Of a stretch of 64,000 bases of DNA, positions 56,932 to 64,000 are shown piece after piece; position 1 is the first letter of the stretch; each line of letters starts with the position of its first letter. Origin of the DNA: Aegilops tauschii subsp. strangulata (lineage: Eukaryota > Streptophyta > Magnoliopsida > Poales > Poaceae). Position numbers and translations under genes: made by a program. The notes beneath the pieces are model-generated. The model saw only the letters and a list, made by a program, of their open reading frames with translations, did not search any database and was not told the origin of the DNA. Where the stretch lies: the NCBI RefSeq assembly GCF_002575655.3, contig NC_053039.3, positions 46,563,290-46,627,289 of the forward strand. Reading direction: 5' to 3'.

Positions 56932-57720
56932 ATGGCCTCACCGTGCCCTGGTAAAAATTTGAGAATGTTTTCCTTATGCCATCATGCACGCCTTTCATAA
57001 ATCGAACCATCACCAAGGAAGTTTCATGGTTTCGAGGGGGAAATCACCAAGATTGAAGGGGATCCAAATTTCCTTTGTCCTTTTTCCATGAGTTTTTTTC
57101 TACGATGGACATACACCCTGCAAATCACCGTGTTCAAATTTGGCAATTTTCCGGGTTCATTTACCATATTTAGGGGATTATGTTTATTTCCTAGGCATTA
57201 ACGCACATAATTCAAGTTCAAACAATCGGTGCATGAAAGGGTGCACAAGAACGGCCTGGAAAACCATGCTCTTGCCATTTAGTAAATTCTCATGCCTTTT
57301 ACAAGGAATGGACAGATATTTCGATGAAATGTGTGGCAATAGTCAACCACAAATGTTTGTTTGTTGGGTTTTCACTATAGAAAAAATGAAATAAATGCTT
57401 GAAAAACATGACGCCTGGCATGGTGCCATGGTATGACCTCACCATGCCCTGGTAAAAATTTGAGAAGGTTTGGCTTATGTCTTCATGCACGCCCTTCATA
57501 AATCGAACCATCATCGAGGAAGTTCCATGCTTTCGAGAGGGAAATCACCAAGATTGAAGGGGAATCCAAATTTTCTTCGTTCTTTGCCCTGGAGGTTTTC
57601 TCTATGATGAACATACACCCTGCAAATCACCATGTTCAAATTTGGCATTTTTGGGCTCATTTACCATATTTAGGGGATTATGTGCATTTTCTAGGCATTT
57701 AGCGCATATAAATCCAATCC
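56932..57720. repeat. Tandem repeat of about 490-500 bp, two units
   Basis: CTCACC(G/A)TGCCCTGGTAAAA at 56937 and 57437 begin two copies that share ATAAATCGAACCATCA, GAAATCACCAAGATTGAAGG, ACATACACCCTGCAAATCAC and TTTACCATATTTAGGGGATT. The second unit is shorter at its 3' end. No coding content. Confidence 0.8.
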
Positions 57721-58160
57721 AACTACAGCTGCACGGGTGTGATGTGAGGGACGTGGATTACCATTCGATCGCGGCGCATCCTATGGTGTACACGCGCGAT
57801 CCGCGTGGCTGGGGTTCCGGCCAATCATAACGCAACACACAATAGGCTCAGCGCACACTGTTTCCGGAACCGACGGAGATGAACCGTGTGCGATAATGAA
57901 CGAGCAAAATTATAAGGGAAGCCAAATTTCTGTTGTCGTTTGACGTTGAGCTCTTGAATACCACCGACTGTACGGCTGCACGGACCCTCCGTCCTAGAGC
58001 TCTCTCCAGGCGTCGTCCATGGCACCGCGGTGCACAGTAACTGGTAAGGAAGCGATGGCATCCTGCCCCACCACGTTCCTCGCCGCCCGCGACCGCACAG
58101 ATGGTAAGGAAGCGATGGCATCTTGCCGTGCCGACTTCATCGCTGCCGACGGCCACATAG
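57721..58160. other. Intergenic, with a 61-bp tandem duplication
   Basis: TGGTAAGGAAGCGATGGCAT occurs at 58041 and 58102. The minus-strand ORFs over it have no domain. It ends at the inverted gypsy LTR; CATAG (58156-58160) is the candidate target site. Confidence 0.5.
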
Positions 58161-58496
58161 TGCTACCTCTTGAGCATGCGTTGGTTTTCCCTTGAAGAGG
58201 AAAGGGTGATGCAGCAAAGTAGCGTAAGTATTTCCCTCAATTTTTGAGAACCAAGGTATCAGTCCAGTAGGAGACTACACACAAGTCCCTCGTACCTGCA
58301 CAAAAAAATAAGAACCTTGCAACCAACGCGATAAAGGGGTTGTCAATCCCTTCACGACCACTTGCAAAAGTGAGATCTGATAAAGATAATAAGATAAATA
58401 TTTTTGGTATTTTTGTTGTATAGATTGAAAAGTAAAGATTGCAAAATAAATGGCAACAGAATAGCTAGTTGATGAAAGATTAACATGATGGAAAAT
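58161..58496 (-). repeat. Inverted gypsy LTR end, truncated by a later insertion
   Basis: TGCTACCTCTTGAGC and what follows is the reverse complement of the last 330 bp of the 2529-4114 LTR. It stops abruptly after GGAAAAT, where the next LTR begins; the remainder should lie beyond the right-hand element, outside the window. Confidence 0.9.
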
Positions 58497-61400
58497 TGTA
58501 ACACCCAGATAATTAAGCTACAATGAAACTCTGCTAATGATGCCACGTCACCTCCGTTACTGTTGCTAATCTCTCGCTAGTTCAAAAACCGGTTCAAAAA
58601 TCAAATTCAAAATATGGCAAACAACAAAAGTTTTCAAACATTAAAACAAAAATGTTCGAATGGTGCCAAATATTACATAGGTAATTATAGTGAAGAAAAC
58701 ACATGTTTAGAAAAATACTAAGATGCTCTAAAATAAATAAAACAGAATAAGCGAAAAGAATAAAAAACAGAAAAATAAAACTAACAAAGATAAAAAAAGA
58801 AAGAAAACAAACCCCCCCACTGGGCCATCCGGCCCAACTGGTAGTCAGGCCAGCCCGCTGGCCCCGCCGGCCACCCCACACTCCCCATAACCCCCTGCCC
58901 CGAAACCCTAACCAACACCCCACCCCACTCTCTCCTCCCACTCATCCCCCCACGTCGCTATTTCTCCCTCCCCGATCCAGATCTGGATCAAGCAACGAAC
59001 CACGCCGTCGCCGCCCGGACCCCGTCGGAACTGCCTCGTCGGAACGGGCCTCCCAGCCGGACTGCCTCCCCGTCGCATGTCGTCCCTGACCTCCTCCCCG
59101 CGTGCCACTGCCCATTCCCTACGGCCCCAGTGAGCCCCACCTCTCTTCCTCTCTGCCCCTTGCGCTCACCACGGCCCCGTGCCCCTCTTCCCCGTTGTCG
59201 CCCGAGCTCGCTGGAGCTCGTACTCCCGCCGCTCGCCTCGCTCCCGCACCGGATGCTGCAGCTCTGCATCACTGCACCCGCGGCCACCCCCGCAGGCCAC
59301 CGCGGCCCCCGCCCCTACCTGCTGCTTCCACCCGCTGCCATCGACCACCGCGCTCGCCGCAGCGTGGATATGCCCGACCCCTTCTCGTGTGCGCATCGCC
59401 CACGGGGGCCGCTCCGTCTCCACGCCGATGCCGTTCGCGCATGCCCATGCTCGCGCCCTCGCCCCCCTCGTGTCTGCTCCGCCTCTCCGGCTGCACCAGC
59501 GCCGCTGCACTCCGCCCTGCCGACCAGCGCCCGCCGCCTGCATCCTCGCGCACACCCCGCGCCGCCCCGCCTCCACCGTTGCTCGCCGCCACTCGCCGAC
59601 CCGCCTCCCTCCGCTGGCGCCATGCGAGGGTGGGTGCGCCTTCCCTTGTCTGCTCGCCGTGGCCGCGCTCCGGCAAGCCACCGGCGGCGCCCCGGCTGGC
59701 TCCACTCGAGACTCACCCATTCGGGTGCCCACGCCCGGCGCCCGTAAACCCCACACCCGCTAAGGCCCCTGGCCCAATGACAGCCGGGGCCCAGGCCCAG
59801 AACGTTTTTGTTAAAAAAAGAATTTGAAATAATAATAAAAATAAATATTAATTAATTAGTTAAGTAACTAATTAACTTAATTAATCCTGTTTGATTAACC
59901 TAATCACTAGCTAAACTAATTAAACATGTTTAGTTAGTCTTGGACTATGACAGTGGGACCCGCCTGTCAGTTTGACTAAGTCAACTGACTGGTTGACTAG
60001 TGACATCACGTTGACCTCATGCTGACATCATAATGACATTTTCTAAATTAAATTAATTCTGCTAATTCTAAAAATGAATTAAAAACTTTGAAAATTAATA
60101 TTAAATAAACCATAACTCGGATGAAAATACTTTGTACATGAAAGGTGCTCAGAACGACGAGACGAATCCGTATACGCAGCCCGTTCGTCCACCACACATC
60201 CCTAGCATAGAAAACACACAACTTTCCCTCTCCGGTTCATCTGTCCAAAAACACGGAACACCGGGAATACTTTCCCGGATGTTTCCCCCCTTCGCCGATA
60301 TTACCTACCACCGCGTTAGGGCACACCTGGAACCGCTCATTGTCATGTCATGCATCGTCATGCATTTTGTTTGCATTATATTTATTGTTTCTTCCACCTC
60401 TTCTCTCGTTGGACACCGAGACCGACGCCGCTGCTACCCAGTACGACTACGGTGTTGACGACCCCTCCTTCTTGCCAGAGCAACCAGGCAAGCCCCCCCT
60501 TGATCTATTCCTTCTCTATACTGCTTGCATTAGAGTAGTGTAGCATGTTACTGCTTTCGGTTAATCCTATTCTGCTGCATAGCCTGTCATTGTTCCTACA
60601 GTTATTACCCTTACCTGCAATCCTAAATGCTTAGTATAGGATGCTAGTTTATCATCAGTGGCCCTACATTCTTGTCCATCTGCCATGCTATACTATCGGG
60701 CCGTGATCACTCGGGAGGTGATCACGGGTTTATACATATATACATACATACTATATAGGTGGTGACTAAAGTCGGGTCGGCTCGTAGAGTACCCGCAAGT
60801 GATTCCGTTGTGGGGTTGAAAGGACAGGTGGCTCCATCCAGGTAGTAGTGGGCCTGATTTCCCGACGGCCCCCGACTATTACTTTATGGCAGAGCGACAG
60901 GGCAGGCTGACACCACCGAGGAGAGAGGTGGGCCTGGCCCTGGTCGGCGTTCGCGGTTACTTCAAAATAACACGCTTAATGAGACCTTGGTATTTGACCT
61001 GAGTCTGGCCGCTGGCCTATACGCACTAACCAACTACGTGGGAACAGTTATGGGCACTCGACATCGTGGTATCAGCCGAAGCCTTCTTGACGTCAGTGAC
61101 TGAGCGGCGCGCGCCGGATTGGATCGTAAGCCTGCGCTTGTATTAAGGGGGCTAGGTCTGCTTCCGGCCGCCCTTGCAACGTGCAGGTGTGCAATGGGCG
61201 AAGGGCCCAGACCCCTACGCCATAGGATTTAGACCGGCATGCTGACCTCTCAGTTGTGCCTAGGTGGGGCTGCGACGTGTTGATCTTCCGAGGCCGGGCA
61301 TGACCCAGGAAAGTGTGTCCGGCCAAAGGGGATCGAGCGTGTTGGGTAATGTGGTGTACCCCTGCAGGGAAGTTTATCTATTCGAATAGCCGTGATCCTC

Positions 61401-62210
61401 GGTAACAGGACGAACCGGAGTTGTACCTTGACCTTATGACAACTAGAACGGGATAATTAATAAAACACACCCTTCCAAGTGCGAGATACAACCCGGTGAT
61501 CGCTCTCACACAGGGCGACGAGGGAAGGATCGCCGGGTGGGATTATGCTATGCGGTGCTACTTGGTGAACTTACCATCTACTCTCTTCTACATGCTGCAA
61601 GATGGAGGCTGCCAGAAGTGTAGTCTTTGACAGGACTAGCTATGCCCCTCTTATTCGGGCATTCTGCAATTCAGTCCACCGATATTGCCCCTTTACACAA
61701 ATAACCATGCATATGCAGTGTAGATCCTTGCTAGCGAGTACTTTGGATGAGTACTCACAGTTGCTTTTCTCCCTCTTTTCCCCTTTCCTTTTTAGCTAGT
61801 TGTCGCAACCAGAGGTTGGAGCCCCGGAGCAAGACGCCACCGTCGACGACGATCCCTACTACACCGAGGGTGCCTACTACTATGTGCAGGCCGCCGCCGA
61901 CGACTAGGAGTAGTTTAGGAGGATCCCAGACAGGAGGCCTGCGCCTCTTTCGATCTATATCCCAGTTTGTGCTAGCCTTCTTAAGGCAAACTTGTTTAAC
62001 TTATGTCTGTACTCAGATATTGTTGCTTCCGCTGACTCGTCTATGATCAAGCACTTGTATTTGAGCCCTCGAGGCCCCTGCTTGTATTATGATGCTTGTA
62101 TGACTTATTTATTTGTAGAGTTGTGTTGTGCTATCTTCCCGTGAGTCCCTGATCTTGATCGTACATGTTTGCGTGTATGATTAGTGTACGATTGAATCGG
62201 GGGCGTCACA
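58497..62210 (+). repeat. 5' LTR of a gypsy element with an unusually long LTR (3.7 kb)
   Basis: It begins TGTAACACCCAG and ends GGGGGCGTCACA, followed at once by a PBS. The candidate left target base set is AAAAT (58492-58496). The LTR has a GC-rich, Pro/Ala-rich-ORF region at 58800-59770, which I take as base composition and not as a gene, an AT-rich block at 59820-60130, and a 10-bp palindromic stem CCGTGATCAC..GTGATCACGG at 60710-60736 before a TATATACATAC run. Family not named. Confidence 0.85.
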
Positions 62211-62213
62211 AGT

Positions 62214-62225
62214 TGGTATCAGAGC
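62214..62225 (+). other. Primer binding site (initiator Met type)
   Basis: TGGTATCAGAGC, 3 bp inside the LTR end, complementary to the 3' end of plant initiator tRNA-Met. Confidence 0.92.
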
Positions 62226-62542
62226 TGAATGGCTGTAGGAATCCCCCTTCCGTACTCCTTGGCCGAAGTCGAGTCTATACATTGCAAAACTTTACTAACA
62301 TGGTTGTGTGTCTTACGGGCCCACGTCGCCATTTGGGTGGTATTAGGATCTTTTACTCCTCATCTTACTCTGGGACTCTGAACTCTCTTCTACTCGGGTT
62401 AAACAAATTTACTAACTGTAACATTAGGATCCCGTGACCACATTCACCCCAAAGTTGGATAAGCCATAGTTATTCTTTAGAATAGTATTTTGAACAATAC
62501 CCACACTGTCATTTGACTCCTTTGAAACATCTTTGCTTTGAG

Positions 62543-63303
62543 ATGGAACCCACGAGGCAGGTCGTGCGCCACACGACGGCCATTGTGGTGTCCCAGGTTC
62601 ACCTGCTGTGTTAGCTGAGATGATGACATATCTGGGTTATCGATGGCACCCTGAGTACACCGTGTACGAGCAGTACCAGGACTTTAACCAGGAGCAGTAC
62701 CGTGCCATCGTTCACCTCTACTCTCGGGAGTATGACTCCACTACTGTGCTGCACACTGCTCATGGTGTTGGAGTGACCATCGATATGGCAGTCCACGATG
62801 CTGCTTATGCTACTCTGACACATCTTCGTGGAGAGTATCGGGAGTTGGACACCTCCCCTTTCAGGAAAATGGCTATCGCATCCGATGTTGGTGCGGAGGG
62901 GTACTACACTGCTGCCTACTCCACTGTCACCCGAGAGCCCTTCTACCATCAGAACCTGGTTCTATATGCTGATGGGCTGGATTGAGCTAACCGAGCTCTT
63001 CGCCACGAGTTGTACACCACCCGTCAGCACCTTTACCGTGCTTTGATGTTGTTGCACCCCTTGGTCCTATCTGGTGAGCCGTCGCGATCTGCGATATACC
63101 CAGCCAGGACCGTGATGCCCCAGGGTGTCGGCTGTCAAGATGTGGCAGGCTACTCTCTTGCACTTGGTCCTCTTCTGCCACCTGGGCGTCGGGTTCTGCA
63201 CCAGAGTATCCGCGGACCCCAGGCTACTGACATGGAGGACTTCCCATCACGTCACTACCAGCTGTCAGGCTACAACTACCTCCACAGTTCCTCTTGGGAC
63301 TGA
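62543..63303 (+). pseudogene. Extra ORF between PBS and gag of the long-LTR gypsy element
   Basis: From the ATG at 62543 a frame runs to a stop near 62610. A second frame, open from about 62578 (GTG at 62608), continues to 63303 with one in-frame TGA at 62983 and no other stop. The two join with a single shift. Protein features: MMTYLGYRWHPEYTVYEQYQ, HTAHGVGVTIDMAVHDAA and, after the TGA, HLYRALMLLHPLVLSGEPSR. The TGA sits where CGA would read Arg, so it is plausibly a CpG deamination. There is no recognised domain. An ORF before gag is unusual for gypsy elements. It may be a family-specific accessory protein; I do not know its function. Confidence 0.6.
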
Positions 63304-63541
63304 TGTAGTCTTGCTTATTAGTATTAGATGCAGTCGCCGCGAGCCTGCGAGCCGTCTATGATGTCTTTAGTCTATGTACTGAACTCTGTGTACCGAACTC
63401 TATGCATGACCTCTTTTGTAAGATATGCCGACTACTATGTAGTATCTATCATGCTCCTTTCATTATGCATGTTTAATCATGAATGATTCTTGTCCTTGCA
63501 AAATTCTCAATGCTGAACTACCCATGTTATATAATAGCAGG

Positions 63542-64000
63542 ATGGTTAGACGAGGTGGCCGTGGTCGTGGTGGCAACGCCCCACCACCGCCTAAGTACAT
63601 GGCTGGTATGATCCAACAGTTCGAACTGAACCGCCAATTCATGGAGAATATGATGGCTCAGTTTCCTCGCCCTAATATGAACCAGCAACCAACCCCAGTA
63701 ACTCTGCAGGATTTCATGCGCCTCAACCCAACTGTGTACCGCAGCTCAACTCGGCCTCTGGATGCTGATGACTGGCTCCGTGACATCACCTATGAGATGG
63801 AGTCTACTGATGTAGCCCCTTCCAGCTATGTCACCTTTGCTTCCTTCTTCCTGAAGGGACCCGCTGCTCAATGGTGGGACAGCCACAGGCGTACTCTGCT
63901 AGCTGGAACAGTCATCACCTGGCCAGACTTCCAAGTTGCCTTTCGTGCCCGCTTCATTCCTTGGGGACTCATGGACCGGAGGAAGCGTGAGTTCCGCAAT
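63542..64000 (+). CDS. gypsy gag, 5' part, runs off the window
   Basis: ATG 63542 opens a frame that stays open for 153 codons to the window end. The N-terminus is Gly/Arg-rich (RRGGRGRGGN), followed by Met/Gln/Asn-rich sequence, then the Retrotrans_gag domain from about residue 67: DADDWLRDITYEME, ASFFLKGPAAQWWDS and WPDFQVAFRARFIP. This is the capsid domain of a chromovirus/Tekay-like gypsy group. Gag assembles the particle and packages RNA. The frame is intact as far as seen, in contrast to the upstream ORF. Confidence 0.92.
   Translation, partial: MVRRGGRGRGGNAPPPPKYMAGMIQQFELNRQFMENMMAQFPRPNMNQQPTPVTLQDFMRLNPTVYRSSTRPLDADDWLRDITYEMESTDVAPSSYVTFASFFLKGPAAQWWDSHRRTLLAGTVITWPDFQVAFRARFIPWGLMDRRKREFRN

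Noticed and set aside
59102..59827. GC-rich ORFs of up to 241 codons on both strands
   Set aside because: They overlap in several frames, are Pro/Ala/Arg-rich without domains, and lie inside an LTR.
62213..62226. tRNA-like sequence TTGGTATCAGAGCT
   Set aside because: It is the retrotransposon primer site abutting an LTR end, not a tRNA gene; no cloverleaf follows.

Overview
The window is nuclear DNA of a large-genome grass, almost certainly Triticeae (wheat, Aegilops or barley relatives). The support is a near-complete copia element whose LTRs have the WIS/Angela/BARE-1 type ends, three Athila-type gypsy LTR families that begin TGATACGTCTCC or a close variant, a Caspar-like CACTA end, Stowaway and Tourist-like MITEs, and a captured plant OCTOPUS-like (DUF740) gene. 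I see no tRNA, rRNA or CRISPR and no intact host protein-coding gene; nearly all long open frames belong to transposable elements.

Layout. 1-4114: 3' half and 3' LTR of an Athila-type gypsy element that enters from the left. 4115-21963: a low-copy, repeatedly duplicated region with MITEs, a promoter-bearing short ORF (5393-5648), three related transcription-unit-like copies (A about 6640-10340, B about 17958-18730, C about 19860-21062), and between A and B a GC-rich DNA-transposon-like block ending in a CACTA terminus at 15047. 21964-31477: a complete but non-autonomous gypsy element with 5-bp target duplication GCTGG, inserted in the first exon-like segment of a fourth copy (D). 31478-34900: the rest of copy D, with internally duplicated exon-like segments. 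35021-37631: a Pack-MULE with a perfect 9-bp target duplication, carrying a truncated OCTOPUS-like coding sequence. 38400-58160: a second DNA-transposon-like block, split by a minus-strand LINE (38758-55093, 14-bp target duplication), itself split by a minus-strand Angela-like copia element (44291-53068, target duplication AAAGG). 58161-64000: an inverted fragment of the first gypsy LTR, interrupted by a gypsy element with a 3.7-kb LTR whose gag runs off the window.

The most interesting signal outside known elements is a 23-bp motif (core GTGGAACTGCACAAAA) recurring twelve times in copies A-D, usually inside or just after exon-like segments that follow a CAG|GGAT acceptor-like site. The copies share a promoter block, a TATA box, a 5' leader, exon 1 and, for A and D, intron 1. 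They look like a tandemly duplicated family of spliced, possibly non-coding or pseudogenised, transcription units. I cannot name the family.

Insertion order can be read from the nesting: DNA transposon, then LINE, then copia; copy D, then gypsy; gypsy LTR at 58161, then the long-LTR gypsy element. Splice sites and family names are read by eye and have not been tested by alignment or expression data.
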